A stretch of 64,000 bases of DNA from Phaeospirillum sp. (GCA_030651575.1 JAUSFB010000080.1:186001-250000); one strand, 5' to 3'; positions 44,990 through 55,600 are shown, numbered from the stretch's first letter. The notes: generated by a model from the letters alone, not told the origin. Made by a program: numbers and translations.

Positions 44990-47946
44990 GCTGGGTCCTC
45001 GTTAGGGGTGACGACATCGTCCACCAGTCGGATGAAGACCTCGTGGGCGGCGGCGGCGCAATCGTCCATGCGGTCGGTCAGGGTCTTGAAGTCGGTCAGG
45101 CCGGCGGCGCGCACCAGGACATCCTTGAGCCCCCGAGGCGCGGTGGTCTCGTCGAAACCGCCGGCGATGGTCTGGCGCAGCACGGTCTGAACCGCCGACC
45201 ACAGGCGCAAGGCCTCGATCAGCAGATCCTTGTCCGAACGCTCCAGCACCCCGCAGGCGGTGGCGTTTTCCAGCGCCTGGGCGGTATTCGGGCTAAGAAT
45301 GCCGGGATGATCGGCGGCATGGGCCAATTGCAGATACTGGGCGATGAACTCGATATCCACCAGCCCGCCGCGCAGATGCTTAACCTCCCAGGTCGAGGCG
45401 GGTTTGTGCTCCTTGGCCATACGCCCGCGCATTTCGGACACGTCGAGGACCAGCTTGGCCAGATCGCGCCGCCGCACCAAGGCGCCGCGAATGACCGCCT
45501 CGACCGAGCGGCCCAAGGCATCGTCGCCAGCCACAACGCGGGCGCGGGTCAGCGCCATATGCTCCCAGGTCCAGGCGGCTTCCTCGTGATAGCGGCGAAA
45601 GGATTCCAGGCTCGACGCGATGGGGCCGGAATTGCCCGAGGGCCGCAGCCGCATATCCACTTCGTACAAGGTTCCCTCGCCGGTCTTGGCGGTCAGGGCG
45701 TTGACCATGCGCTGGGTCAGCCGGGCAAACCAGGTGGTGGGCGCCAGCGGGCGCGGACCATCGGATTCCTCGACCTCGGGCGGGGCGTCGTAGACCAGGA
45801 TCAGATCCAGGTCGGAGGTGGCCGACATCTCGCGGCCGCCGGCCTTTCCCATGGCCAGGATCACCCAGGCGCCGCCGGGAATCCGACCATGGATGCGGGC
45901 GAATTCGTCCTCGACGCGCGGTCCCAGCCGGGACAGCACGGCCCCGGCCACGTCGGCCAGGGCGCGGGCGGCCTCGGTGGCCTCGATGACGTTGCGGAGC
46001 GTCAGGACGCCCACCTGGAACTTGCGGTCATTGGTCCAGCGTCGCGAGATGTCCAGCACCTGCTGAAAGTCGTCGGCCTCGGACAAGGCCTTTTCCAGGT
46101 CTGCCTCCAGCTCGGCCGCCGATGGCGGCGGATCGAAGAAGTGGGCCTGCAACACCGAATCGAGCAAGGTGGTGTGGCGCGCCAGATGCTCGGCCAGCAG
46201 CGGCGCGTCGCCCATGATCTCCGCCACCAGCTCCAGCAACGATGGATTGGCGTAAAACAGGGAGAACAGCGGCACCCCGGATGGCAGCCGCCCCAGGAAC
46301 TCGTCGAACCGCATGAAGGCGTCATCGGGCGCGGCGGTGGTCCCCAGCGCGGTCAGCAATGTCGGCGTCAATTCGGTCAACAGCTCGCGGGCGCGGGTCG
46401 AACGGGTGGCGCGCACCCGCCCGTGATGCCAGCCGCGAATGGTGGAACACACCGCGTCGGCATTGCCAAAACCCATTTCGGCGATGGTCTGGACGGTCTC
46501 GGGGTCGTTCTCGCCGCCGGTGAACACCAGATTGCCGCCGGCCCCCAGGGCGGGGGCATCCTCGAACAGGCGGGCATAGTGCCCCTCCACCGTCTGAAGA
46601 TGGCCGGTCAGCTCGGCGGCGAAACCGTCAAAGCCGGCATGACCCATGAACGCCGCGATCTCGGCCAGCTGGTCCGGGTTGATCGGCATGGTCTGGGTCT
46701 GCTTGTCATCGACCATCTGCAAGCGATGCTCCAGCTTGCGCAGATAGCGGTAGGCCGCCGACATATCCGCCACCGCCGACCACTCCACATGGCCGGCGGT
46801 GGCCAGGGCGTTGAGCGCGATGATCGTACCGGACACCCGCACCTCGGGCTCGCGCCCGCCCCAGATCAATTGCTGGGTCTGGGCGAAAAACTCGATCTCG
46901 CGAATGCCGCCGCGCCCCAGCTTGACGTTGTGACCGGCCACGGCGATGGTGCGGCCGCCCTTGTGGGCGTTGATCTGGCGCTTGATGGAATGGATGTCCT
47001 GGATAGCGGCGAAATCCAGCGACTTGCGCCAGATGAAGGGACGCAGGAACTTCAGGAAGGCGGCTCCGGTGTCGGGGTCGCCTGCCACCAGCCGCGCCTT
47101 GATCATGGCGGCGCGTTCCCAGTTCTGGCCAAAGCCCTCGTAATAGGCCTCGGCCGCCACCAGCGCCACGGCGGGCGGGGTCGAGCCGGGGTCCGGCCGC
47201 AGCCGCAGATCGGTGCGAAAGACATAGCCGTCGGCGGTCCGCTCATCGAGGATCCTGACCAGATCCTTGGTCATGGCGATGACGCATTCCTGAATGCTCT
47301 TGCGGCCGACATAGGTCATCTTTTCGTGATCGTAGAACACGATCAGGTCGATATCGCTGGAGTAATTCAGCTCGCGCCCGCCCAGCTTGCCCATGCCGAG
47401 CACGATCAGGCCGGAACCGGTCTCGGGGTCCTCGGGATGGGCCAGCACAAGCGTGCCGCGCCCGGCCTCGCGCCGCAGCAAGAAGCGGACGGCCAGCCGG
47501 ATGGCCACCTCCGCCAGCAGCGACAGCGAGCCGGTCACCTGCTCCAGCGTCCAGGCGCCCCCCAGGTCGGCCATGGCAGCCAGCAGCGAACAGCGGCGTT
47601 TGGCGACGCGCAAGGCCGTCATCAGGCTGCCAAGATCGGTTTCGTCGCCAAGCCGGAAACGGAGATCCCCGATCAGCCGCTCGAAGGCGATATCGGGTCC
47701 ACTGTCCAGCATCTCCCGCAGAAAGGCGGGCTCGTTCTCCAGGCAGTGGGTCAGAAACGGACTATTGCCAAAGACGCCGCGCAGCAGCGGCCCCACATCC
47801 GGCTGATCGGGCAAGGCCTGCATGAATGCCGCCAGATCGGCGTCATCGGCTTCGGCGGCGGCCTCGCGCCAGCGCGACAGGCCCACGGCGGCGCGATTGG
47901 CGTCGGCGACACAGGGAAAGAAAGCGTGATCGAAGGGAAAACTCAC
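44986..47946 (-). CDS. glnE: Bifunctional glutamine synthetase adenylyltransferase/deadenylase
   Basis: A 986-residue enzyme that adds and removes AMP on glutamine synthetase in response to nitrogen status (via PII). Two nucleotidyltransferase domains are visible: GMGKLGGRELNYSSDIDLIVFY (about residue 185), the deadenylating half, and AMGKAGGREMSATSDLDLILVYD (about 705), the adenylylating half. They are separated by helical regions. A GTG start at 47946 is likely. Length and order match GlnE. First gene of the operon with bcp and DUF455, divergent from the AsmA-like gene across 83 bases. Confidence 0.96.
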   Translation of the reverse strand: MSFPFDHAFFPCVADANRAAVGLSRWREAAAEADDADLAAFMQALPDQPDVGPLLRGVFGNSPFLTHCLENEPAFLREMLDSGPDIAFERLIGDLRFRLGDETDLGSLMTALRVAKRRCSLLAAMADLGGAWTLEQVTGSLSLLAEVAIRLAVRFLLRREAGRGTLVLAHPEDPETGSGLIVLGMGKLGGRELNYSSDIDLIVFYDHEKMTYVGRKSIQECVIAMTKDLVRILDERTADGYVFRTDLRLRPDPGSTPPAVALVAAEAYYEGFGQNWERAAMIKARLVAGDPDTGAAFLKFLRPFIWRKSLDFAAIQDIHSIKRQINAHKGGRTIAVAGHNVKLGRGGIREIEFFAQTQQLIWGGREPEVRVSGTIIALNALATAGHVEWSAVADMSAAYRYLRKLEHRLQMVDDKQTQTMPINPDQLAEIAAFMGHAGFDGFAAELTGHLQTVEGHYARLFEDAPALGAGGNLVFTGGENDPETVQTIAEMGFGNADAVCSTIRGWHHGRVRATRSTRARELLTELTPTLLTALGTTAAPDDAFMRFDEFLGRLPSGVPLFSLFYANPSLLELVAEIMGDAPLLAEHLARHTTLLDSVLQAHFFDPPPSAAELEADLEKALSEADDFQQVLDISRRWTNDRKFQVGVLTLRNVIEATEAARALADVAGAVLSRLGPRVEDEFARIHGRIPGGAWVILAMGKAGGREMSATSDLDLILVYDAPPEVEESDGPRPLAPTTWFARLTQRMVNALTAKTGEGTLYEVDMRLRPSGNSGPIASSLESFRRYHEEAAWTWEHMALTRARVVAGDDALGRSVEAVIRGALVRRRDLAKLVLDVSEMRGRMAKEHKPASTWEVKHLRGGLVDIEFIAQYLQLAHAADHPGILSPNTAQALENATACGVLERSDKDLLIEALRLWSAVQTVLRQTIAGGFDETTAPRGLKDVLVRAAGLTDFKTLTDRMDDCAAAAHEVFIRLVDDVVTPNEDPA

Positions 47947-48029
47947 CTTGTGCGACCCCTAGCGTTGTGGTTGCTTTCACACTGCTGAATGCAGGATCAA
48001 GGGTCAAGGGAACATGAAGGCGATCACGA

Positions 48030-51000
48030 GTGGTTCACGGCGCCGTTAGAAGCCTCTTCCAGCTGATCGGGGCTGCCCTGGCGGCCCTGTTGATCGCGGT
48101 TCCGGTATTCGTCTGGCGTCTGGGCTCCGGGCCGATCACGCTTGAGTTCCTCACACCTTATATCGAGGAGGCTCTGACCGCCAGGGACGGCGCCTTGACG
48201 GTGCGCCTCGACACCACCGTGCTGGCGGCGGGTGGCGGCAACCGCATGCTGGAAATTCACGCCCTCAATGTGCGGGCCTATGTCGCCGGCAACGACCAGC
48301 CCATCGCCTCGGTTCCCGACATGGCGCTCAGCCTCAGCGGCCGGGCCTTGCTGCGAGGTGTGATCGCGCCCAACTCCATCCGGCTCAATGGCGCGCGGGT
48401 GCGGTTGCTGCGCGACGCCGGCGGGATAATTCAGCTGGGAATCGGCGGCAGCGAGGCCGAGGCCGAGCCCCCCGCCGATGCCAGAGCCATCGTGGCGGCG
48501 CTGAAGGACGCCATGCTGGGGGCGACCGATCCGACAAAGCCGGGCCGCTCGCTCCAGGTCCTCAGTATCCGCAAGGCCGACATCCTGATCGATGACCGAG
48601 CCCTGGGGACCAAGTGGCACGCGCCCGACGCCGAATTGTCCATCCGCCGGGTCGCCGATGGAATTCTCGCCTCGGGCAAGGCCACACTCGACCTCGCCGG
48701 CGAAAAAGGCGGACTGACGATCGAGGCGGCCTACCACAAGGCCGATGGTGCGGTGGACGCCGATTTGCGCCTGGAAGGAATTCGGCCGGCGGTGCTGGCC
48801 CGGTTCGGCGGGCCAACGGCCCATCTCGGCGTGATCGACATGCCGCTGGCCGGAACCGTGCGGGGCCGCCTGAGCGGGACCGGCCAGATCGAGACGCTGG
48901 CCTTCGATCTGGTCGGCGGCACCGGATCGCTGGACCTTCCCGCGCCCTTCGCGACCCGGCACAAGGTAACGTCGGCGGCGCTGCGTGGCGAGCTGACGAA
49001 ATCCATGACCCGCCTCGACCTGACCGATGTCCGGATCGATCTGGGCGGGCCGACCCTGACCCTGGCGGCGGTGGCCGACGGCCTGGGCGGCGAAACCGTC
49101 ATCAAGGCCGAGGGCGGCATCCGCGACGTGCCGGTGGATTCCGTGCGCGACCTGTGGCCGGTCGGACTGGCTCCCGACGCCCGCAACTGGGTGATTCCCA
49201 ACCTGTCCAAGGGCATGGTCCGCGAAGCCAGCATCATCTTGTCGGCGCGCTCGGTCTCCGGACGGTTCGACGACGTGGTGCTCGACCATCTCGGCGGCGA
49301 GGTCCGCCCCGAGGGAGTCACCGTCGACTATCTGCATCCCATGCCGCCAGCCAGAAATACCGCCGCGATCTGCACCTTCGACGCCAACGCCTTCCGCATC
49401 TCGCTGACGGCGGGCGAAGTCTATGGCCTGAAGCTCAAGGAAGGCGTTATCGTCCTGTCCGGCCTGGACAAGGAGGACCAGTTCGCCGATATCGAACTGG
49501 TGATCGCCGGCCCGGCCACGGACGCCCTGCGCCTGATCGACAATCCGCCATTGCGCTATGCCCAGGCGCTGGGCATCGAGCCGACCAAGGTCGGCGGCGA
49601 CGCGCTATCCAAGGTCCGGCTCAAATTCCCCCTGCTGAAGTCCCTGCGGCTGGACGACATCGGCATCAAGGCCAATGCCACCGTCAAAGGCGTCAAAATC
49701 CCCCAGGTCATGATGGGGCTCGACCTCGACGACGGCACGCTGGCGCTGGAAGTGGACGCCAAGGGCCTGGACGCCACCGGCCCGGTGGTGCTGGGCTCCA
49801 TTCCCGGCCACCTGATCTGGCGCGAGAATTTCTCGACCAGGACCGCGCCGTTCCGCAGCCGCTATCAGCTGAAGGCGGCGGCGGTGAGCGAGGATCAGCG
49901 CAAGCTGCTGGGCCTCGACGGCCCCCCCTTCGTCGCCCCCTTCCTGGCCGGCCCCATCGCCGCCGAGGTCACCGCCACCTTTTCCGAGGGCGGCAAGGGC
50001 AGCATCGAGGCCAGGCTTGATCTCGCGCCGTCCCACATGCAGCTGCCGGGACTGGGCTGGAACAAGGAAGCTGGAAAGCCCGGCGCCGCCGAGGTCATGG
50101 TGCGCCTCGACCGCAAGCTGATCGCCTCGGTGCCAAGCTTTGCCGTGCAGGCCGGCGACCTGGACGCGCGGGGCGCGGTGGCCTTTACCGCCGAGGGCGC
50201 GGCGCGACGGATCGACTTCTCCAGGCTGGCCTATGGCCGGACCAACGGTGAGGCCAGCATCACGTTGCGCCCCGACAGGGCCGGGCTGGACATCGCCTTC
50301 AAGGGCGCCAGCTTCGACGCAGAACCAACCCTTGGCCGCGACGAAGCCCAGAAACGGGGGGACCCCCGCAACGAAGCCGACAAGCCGCCGCCCATGGCGG
50401 TGACGGCCAGCGTCAAAACCATGTGGCTGTCGGACAAGGGAGCCCTGACCAATGCCACCGCCCATCTGCAACGTGACGCCGAGGATTGGCGAAACCTGAC
50501 CCTGAGGGGAACCCTGCCGGGCAACAAGGTGTTCAACGCCGCGCTGCAACCGGGCGGGCCAAAGCGCCGGACCTTCTCGGTCACCTCCGACGATGCCGGC
50601 GCGGTATTTCGGGCGTTCGACGCCTATGCCGGCATGTCGGGCGGCGAGCTGTCGGTGGACGGCTATATCGACGACGCCAAAAAAGAACAGCCCTTCATCG
50701 GCACTTTGAAGGTTTCGGATTACTACATCCGCAACGCCCCCGCCCTGGCCCGCCTGCTGACGGTGGTGGCCATGACCGGCATCGTCGACGTCCTCCAGGG
50801 CGAGGGCGTCGGCTTCTCCTCCCTGGACGTGCCATTCACCCTGAGCGACGGGCTGCTGAAGGTGCATGACGGCCGCGCCTGGGGCGCGGCGCTGGGCCTG
50901 ACCGCCAAGGGCCAGATCGACCTCGACCGCTCGCACATGGCGCTGGAGGGCACCGTGGTTCCCGCCTATGTCTTCAACAGCGTCCTGGGCAAGATTCCGG

Positions 51001-51203
51001 TGCTGGGCTGGCTGATCACCGGCGGCGACAAGGGAGGCGGAGTCATCGCCTTCAATTACAGCATGAAAGGGTCGACATCCGATCCCAGCGTCGGGGTCAA
51101 CCCGCTTTCCGCGCTGACCCCCGGCTTTCTGCGCAAGCTGTTCAACATTTTCGACGACGGCAGCTCGACCGAGGCCCGCAAGGGTATCCCGGCCAAGCCT
51201 TGA
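48030..51203 (+). CDS. YhdP/AsmA-like membrane-anchored protein (DUF3971)
   Basis: A 1057-residue protein with one N-terminal membrane segment (about 10-30) and a long beta-rich periplasmic part. N-terminal blocks (SIRLNGARVRLLRDAGG) and the DUF3971-like centre match the YhdP-type branch of the AsmA superfamily. The C-terminal AsmA-2-like region has LARLLTVVAMTGIVDVLQGEG and ALEGTVVPAYVFNSVLGKIP. Members are implicated in phospholipid transport to the outer membrane. It starts at GTG 48030 after AAGG; a stop at 48015 in the same frame excludes any earlier start. Separate from the RND operon by 154 bases. Confidence 0.87.
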   Translation: MVHGAVRSLFQLIGAALAALLIAVPVFVWRLGSGPITLEFLTPYIEEALTARDGALTVRLDTTVLAAGGGNRMLEIHALNVRAYVAGNDQPIASVPDMALSLSGRALLRGVIAPNSIRLNGARVRLLRDAGGIIQLGIGGSEAEAEPPADARAIVAALKDAMLGATDPTKPGRSLQVLSIRKADILIDDRALGTKWHAPDAELSIRRVADGILASGKATLDLAGEKGGLTIEAAYHKADGAVDADLRLEGIRPAVLARFGGPTAHLGVIDMPLAGTVRGRLSGTGQIETLAFDLVGGTGSLDLPAPFATRHKVTSAALRGELTKSMTRLDLTDVRIDLGGPTLTLAAVADGLGGETVIKAEGGIRDVPVDSVRDLWPVGLAPDARNWVIPNLSKGMVREASIILSARSVSGRFDDVVLDHLGGEVRPEGVTVDYLHPMPPARNTAAICTFDANAFRISLTAGEVYGLKLKEGVIVLSGLDKEDQFADIELVIAGPATDALRLIDNPPLRYAQALGIEPTKVGGDALSKVRLKFPLLKSLRLDDIGIKANATVKGVKIPQVMMGLDLDDGTLALEVDAKGLDATGPVVLGSIPGHLIWRENFSTRTAPFRSRYQLKAAAVSEDQRKLLGLDGPPFVAPFLAGPIAAEVTATFSEGGKGSIEARLDLAPSHMQLPGLGWNKEAGKPGAAEVMVRLDRKLIASVPSFAVQAGDLDARGAVAFTAEGAARRIDFSRLAYGRTNGEASITLRPDRAGLDIAFKGASFDAEPTLGRDEAQKRGDPRNEADKPPPMAVTASVKTMWLSDKGALTNATAHLQRDAEDWRNLTLRGTLPGNKVFNAALQPGGPKRRTFSVTSDDAGAVFRAFDAYAGMSGGELSVDGYIDDAKKEQPFIGTLKVSDYYIRNAPALARLLTVVAMTGIVDVLQGEGVGFSSLDVPFTLSDGLLKVHDGRAWGAALGLTAKGQIDLDRSHMALEGTVVPAYVFNSVLGKIPVLGWLITGGDKGGGVIAFNYSMKGSTSDPSVGVNPLSALTPGFLRKLFNIFDDGSSTEARKGIPAKP

Positions 51204-51208
51204 CGTTG

Positions 51209-51230
51209 CCCGTCCTTTCCGCCGGGCGGG
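51209..51230 (+). terminator. Possible hairpin after the YhdP-like gene
   Basis: A 7-bp stem with one G-T pair (CCCGTCC/GGGCGGG) and an 8-base loop begins six bases past the stop. No T tract follows, so this is weak. Confidence 0.3.
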
Positions 51231-51357
51231 ACCGAACCCATAAGACGTTTCCCATCAGCCCGGCGATATTCGGCCCTTCGGTTACCCTCTGTTACAAGAC
51301 AGATCCGGCGGCATTGCGCATAATCAGCCCGGCAACATCCAGCGGGAGAGTCGAGGC

Positions 51358-52521
51358 GTGGGATTCGTGGACCTGAAGCAACCGGGGAATCGGCGATGGA
51401 TCGGACTCGGCGCCGGCGTGGTCGCCGCCGTGGTCGCCGCCTTCGCCCTGTGGCCGGCGGGTCAGTCAGCCAAGCCCGCCGGGCGGCCGGGCGGCCCGGA
51501 CAACCGGCCGGTCCCCGTGATCACCGCGACGGCGGGCCGCAAGGACATTCCCATCTATCTCGACGCCCTGGGCACGGTCCAGGCCTACAACACGGTGACG
51601 GTCCGTTCGCGCGTCGACGGCGAACTGGTCGAGGTGCTGTTCAAGGAAGGCCAGGACGTGCGGGTCGGCGAGGTGTTGGCCCAGATCGACCCCCGCACCT
51701 ATCGCGCCCAGTACGAGCAGGCGGTGGCGGCCCGTGACAAGGACTCGGCGCAGTTGGAGGCTGCCAGGCGCGACCTTGCCCGCTATGTCTCGCTGGGCGA
51801 CCGCGTCACCGGCCAAAGCGTCGACACCCAACGCGCCCTGGTGCGCCAGCTGGAGGCGACGGTCCGGGCCGACGAGGCCGCCATCAGCAATGCCCGCACC
51901 ATATTGAGCTATACCGTCATCGCCTCGCCCCTGGACGGGCGCGCCGGCATGCGGCTGGTGGATCGCGGCAATATCGTGCGCGCCTCCGATGCGACCGGAC
52001 TGGTGACCCTCACTCAGATTCAACCCATTTCGGTGATTTTCACCCTCCCGCAGCAGAACCTGCCCGCCATCAGCGACCGCCTGCGCCAGGACGGCAAGCT
52101 GGTGGTGCAGACCACCCAGCCGGAGACCGGCCTTCGGATTGATAGCGGCGAACTGGAGTTGGTGGACAACCAGATCGACCAGACCACCGGCACCATCAAG
52201 CTGAAGGCGGTGATGCCCAATGCCGAGCGCCAGCTATGGCCAGGTGGCTTCGTCAATGTGCGGCTGTTGCTGTCGGTTCGGACCAATGGCCTGGTCATCC
52301 CCGCCCCAGCCCTACAGCGCGGCCCCAAGGGCACCTATGTCTTCGTGGTCAAGCCCGACCGCACCGTCGAGATGCGCCCAGTCAAGGTCGCGACCATCGA
52401 GGCCAATCAGGCCCTGCTGGACGATGGCCTGGAAGACGGCGAGACGGTGGTCACCGACGGTGTCGCCAAGCTGGCCACCGGCAGCCGGATTTCGACCGGG
52501 GAGGACAAGGGGAGGCCATGA
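51358..52521 (+). CDS. mdtA: RND efflux periplasmic adaptor, MdtA-like
   Basis: A 387-residue membrane fusion protein for an RND drug exporter. N-terminal membrane anchor (about 14-35), lipoyl halves around VRSRVDGELVEVLFKEGQDVRVGEVLAQIDPRTY and SYTVIASPLDGRAGMRLVDRG, and C-terminal beta domains (GPKGTYVFVVKPD). The Gln-Glu-rich coiled coil lies between. GTG start at 51358 with GGGAGA upstream. Its stop overlaps the first pump gene (ATGA). Signature matches MdtA more than AcrA, because two different pump subunits follow. Confidence 0.93.
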   Translation: MGFVDLKQPGNRRWIGLGAGVVAAVVAAFALWPAGQSAKPAGRPGGPDNRPVPVITATAGRKDIPIYLDALGTVQAYNTVTVRSRVDGELVEVLFKEGQDVRVGEVLAQIDPRTYRAQYEQAVAARDKDSAQLEAARRDLARYVSLGDRVTGQSVDTQRALVRQLEATVRADEAAISNARTILSYTVIASPLDGRAGMRLVDRGNIVRASDATGLVTLTQIQPISVIFTLPQQNLPAISDRLRQDGKLVVQTTQPETGLRIDSGELELVDNQIDQTTGTIKLKAVMPNAERQLWPGGFVNVRLLLSVRTNGLVIPAPALQRGPKGTYVFVVKPDRTVEMRPVKVATIEANQALLDDGLEDGETVVTDGVAKLATGSRISTGEDKGRP

Positions 52522-55500
52522 ACGTCTCGGAACCCTTCATCCGGCGTCCGGTCGCGACCTGGCTACTGGCCTTCGCGGTGGTGCTGTCGGGCATGCTGGG
52601 ATTCCGGCTGCTGCCAGTCTCGGCGCTGCCCCAGGTGGACTTCCCCACCATCCAGATCAGCACAAGACTGCCCGGCGCCAACGCCGACACCATGGCCTCG
52701 CTGATCACCACGCCGCTGGAGCGCCAGTTGGGCCTGATTCCCGGCATGGCGGTAATGACCTCGACCTCGTCGCAGGGCATCAGCTCCATCACCCTTCAGT
52801 TCGATCTGGGCAAGAATATCGACGTGGCGTCCGAGGACGTCCAGGCCGCCATCAACGCCGCGCGGGGCGTGCTGCCCGCCAACCTGCCCTACCCCCCGGT
52901 CTATTCCAAGGTCAACCCAGCCGATCCGCCGATCATGACCCTGGCCCTGACCTCGGACTCGCTGCCCATCACCAAGGTCAACGACGTGGCCGACACCCTG
53001 CTGGCGCAAAAACTCAGCCAGATCGGCGGCGTCGGCCGGGTGGTGGTCGAAGGCGGCCAGCGCCCCGCCATCCGGGTGCAGATCGACCCGGCGCGGCTGG
53101 CGGCCTATGGCCTGTCGCTGGAAGACATCCGCTCCACCCTGGCCAAGGCCAATGTGGACATGCCCAAGGGCAGCTTCGACGGCGTTTCCCAGTCGCTCAG
53201 CGTCGGCGCCAACGACCAGATTTCCGATCCCCGGCTTTACGCCTCCCAGGTGATCGCCTGGAAGAATGGCGCGCCGGTCCGTATCCATGACCTGGGGCAG
53301 GTGGTCGAGGGAGTCGAGGATTCGCGCGCCGCCGGCTGGTATGACGGCAAGCCGGCGGTGATTCTCAACGTCCAGCGTCAACCGGGCGCCAATATCGTCG
53401 CCACCGTCGATCGCTTGAAGGCCAAGCTGCCAGAACTGCGGCGCGCCGTGCCGGTGGGAGTCACCGTCTCGGTCCTGGCCGACCGCACCGAGACCATCCG
53501 CGCCTCGGTGGCCGATGTGGAATTCACCCTGATCCTGACCGTGGCGCTGGTGATCGGCGTCATCTGGGTGTTCCTGCGCAGCCTGCGCGCCACCCTGATT
53601 CCGGCCATCGCCCTGCCGCTATCCCTGGTGGGGACCTTTGGGGTGATGGCGCTGGCCGGGTTCTCGCTGGACAACCTGTCGCTGATGGCGCTGACCATCT
53701 CGGCCGGATTCGTGGTCGACGACGCCATCGTCATGATCGAAAACATCGTGCGCTACATCGAAAAGGGCATGAAGCCGTTCGAAGCCGCCCTGACCGGCTC
53801 CAAGGAAATCGGCTTCACCATCGTGTCGCTGACCGTGTCGCTGGTGGCGGTGTTCATTCCGCTGCTGTTCATGACCGGCATCGTCGGCCGGCTGTTCCGC
53901 GAATTCGCCCTGACCCTGACCGTGGCGGTGGTGGTTTCGGCGGTGGTGTCGCTGACCCTGACCCCCATGATGTGCGGCCACCTGTTGAAAGGCGGGCACG
54001 AGGAAGCCCGGTCCGGCCGGCTGTTCGAAGGGCTGAGGACGCTCTATGCGCGCTCGCTGGACTGGGTGCTGGCCCGCCAGACCGCGACGCTGTGGCTGGC
54101 CCTGGCGACCCTGGTGGGAACCATCGCCCTTTACGTGGCGATGCCCAAGGGGTTCCTGCCGAGCCAGGATACCGGTCTGATCGTCGCCACCACCGACGGC
54201 CGCCCGGAAATCTCGTTCCGAGCCATGGCCGAGTTGCAGCGCCGAGCCGCCGATCTGGTCCGCGCCGATCCGGATGTGGTGGCGGTGGCCTCGTTCCTGG
54301 GCGGCGGCGGGGTCAACGTCACCGCCAATACCGGCCATATGACCATCGTACTAAAGCCGCGCAAGCAGCGTTCGGCCTCGGCGGAGCGGATCATCGCCCG
54401 TCTGGCCGAAGCGGTGCGGCCGGTGGCCGGCCTCGACATCCATATGAAGCCGGCCCAGGACATCCAGATCTCGCCGCGACCCAGCCGGACCCAATACCAG
54501 TACACCCTGACCGATATCGACGCCGCCGAGCTGGGAATCTGGGCGCCGCGCGTCCTGGACCGGTTGCGGGAATCGCCGCTGCTGACCGATGTGGCGTCCG
54601 ACGCCCAGGACGGCGGCTTGCAGGCCAACATCGTCATCGACCGGGACAAGGCCTCGCGGCTGGGCATCTTGCCCCAGGCCATCGACGACACCTTGTACGA
54701 CGCCTTTGGCCAGCGCCAGATCTCGACGATCTATTCCCAGGTCAACCAGTACCACGTCATCTTGGAGGTGACGCCGGACTACCAATTGGGGCCAGAGACC
54801 CTGTCGGCGATTCATGTGCGGTCCTCGACCGGGGCGCTGGTGCCGCTAGGGGCCTTCACCAAGGTGACGCGCAGCCATGTGCCGCTGCTGATCAGCCATC
54901 AGGGCCAGTTCCCCTCCATCACTCTCAGCTTCAATCTGGCCGCCGGCGTGTCGCTGGGCCAGGCCACCGAGGCCATCGACCTCGCCCAGCGCGAAATGGG
55001 GCTGCCCGAGACCGTCACCGGCGACTATTCGGGCGACGCCGCCGAGTTCCGCTCGTCGCTGGCCAACCAGCCCTGGCTGATCCTGGCGGCATTGGTGGTG
55101 ATCTACATCGTGCTGGGGGTGCTGTATGAAAGCACCATCCACCCCATCACCATCATGTCCACCCTGCCCTCCGCCGGCATCGGGGCGCTGTTGGCGCTGA
55201 TGGCCACCGGCAACGATCTGTCGCTGGTGGGCCTGATCGGCATCGTCTTGCTGATGGGCATCGTCAAAAAGAACGCCATCATGATGATCGACTTCGCCCT
55301 GGAAGCCGAACGGACCCAGGGCAAGTCGCCGCGTGACGCCATCGTCCAGGCGAGCCTTCTGCGCTTTCGCCCGATCATGATGACCACCATGGCCGCCCTG
55401 CTGGGCGCTCTGCCGCTGGCCTTCGACTCCGGCACCGGGTCCGAGCTGCGCCGGCCGCTGGGCATCGCCATCGTCGGCGGCCTGCTGCTCAGTCAGCTGA

Positions 55501-55595
55501 TCACGCTTTACACCACGCCGGTGATCTATCTGGCGCTGGAGCGATTGCGGCTGCGCCTCGCCGGCCCCCGGCCGGTTGCCGAAATGGCGGAGTAA
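52518..55595 (+). CDS. mdtB: RND efflux pump subunit, MdtB-like
   Basis: A 1025-residue inner-membrane RND transporter with 12 expected membrane helices and two large periplasmic loops. N-terminus NVSEPFIRRPVATWLLAFAVV is characteristic, as is the proton-relay helix GFVVDDAIVMIENI with the Asp pair near residue 402. It probably forms a heterotrimer with the MdtC-like protein. The frame extends upstream to 52236, but ATG 52518 overlaps the mdtA stop and is clearly the start. Substrates (bile salts, novobiocin in E. coli) cannot be transferred safely. Confidence 0.95.
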   Translation: MNVSEPFIRRPVATWLLAFAVVLSGMLGFRLLPVSALPQVDFPTIQISTRLPGANADTMASLITTPLERQLGLIPGMAVMTSTSSQGISSITLQFDLGKNIDVASEDVQAAINAARGVLPANLPYPPVYSKVNPADPPIMTLALTSDSLPITKVNDVADTLLAQKLSQIGGVGRVVVEGGQRPAIRVQIDPARLAAYGLSLEDIRSTLAKANVDMPKGSFDGVSQSLSVGANDQISDPRLYASQVIAWKNGAPVRIHDLGQVVEGVEDSRAAGWYDGKPAVILNVQRQPGANIVATVDRLKAKLPELRRAVPVGVTVSVLADRTETIRASVADVEFTLILTVALVIGVIWVFLRSLRATLIPAIALPLSLVGTFGVMALAGFSLDNLSLMALTISAGFVVDDAIVMIENIVRYIEKGMKPFEAALTGSKEIGFTIVSLTVSLVAVFIPLLFMTGIVGRLFREFALTLTVAVVVSAVVSLTLTPMMCGHLLKGGHEEARSGRLFEGLRTLYARSLDWVLARQTATLWLALATLVGTIALYVAMPKGFLPSQDTGLIVATTDGRPEISFRAMAELQRRAADLVRADPDVVAVASFLGGGGVNVTANTGHMTIVLKPRKQRSASAERIIARLAEAVRPVAGLDIHMKPAQDIQISPRPSRTQYQYTLTDIDAAELGIWAPRVLDRLRESPLLTDVASDAQDGGLQANIVIDRDKASRLGILPQAIDDTLYDAFGQRQISTIYSQVNQYHVILEVTPDYQLGPETLSAIHVRSSTGALVPLGAFTKVTRSHVPLLISHQGQFPSITLSFNLAAGVSLGQATEAIDLAQREMGLPETVTGDYSGDAAEFRSSLANQPWLILAALVVIYIVLGVLYESTIHPITIMSTLPSAGIGALLALMATGNDLSLVGLIGIVLLMGIVKKNAIMMIDFALEAERTQGKSPRDAIVQASLLRFRPIMMTTMAALLGALPLAFDSGTGSELRRPLGIAIVGGLLLSQLITLYTTPVIYLALERLRLRLAGPRPVAEMAE

Positions 55596-55600
55596 GAACG

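Noticed and set aside
45043-47988. Long antisense frame (about 980 codons) across glnE
   Set aside because: The plus-strand frame mirrors glnE, which has clear GlnE domains. The antisense product is rich in Gly, His, Gln and Arg with no family features, as expected from high-GC codon bias.
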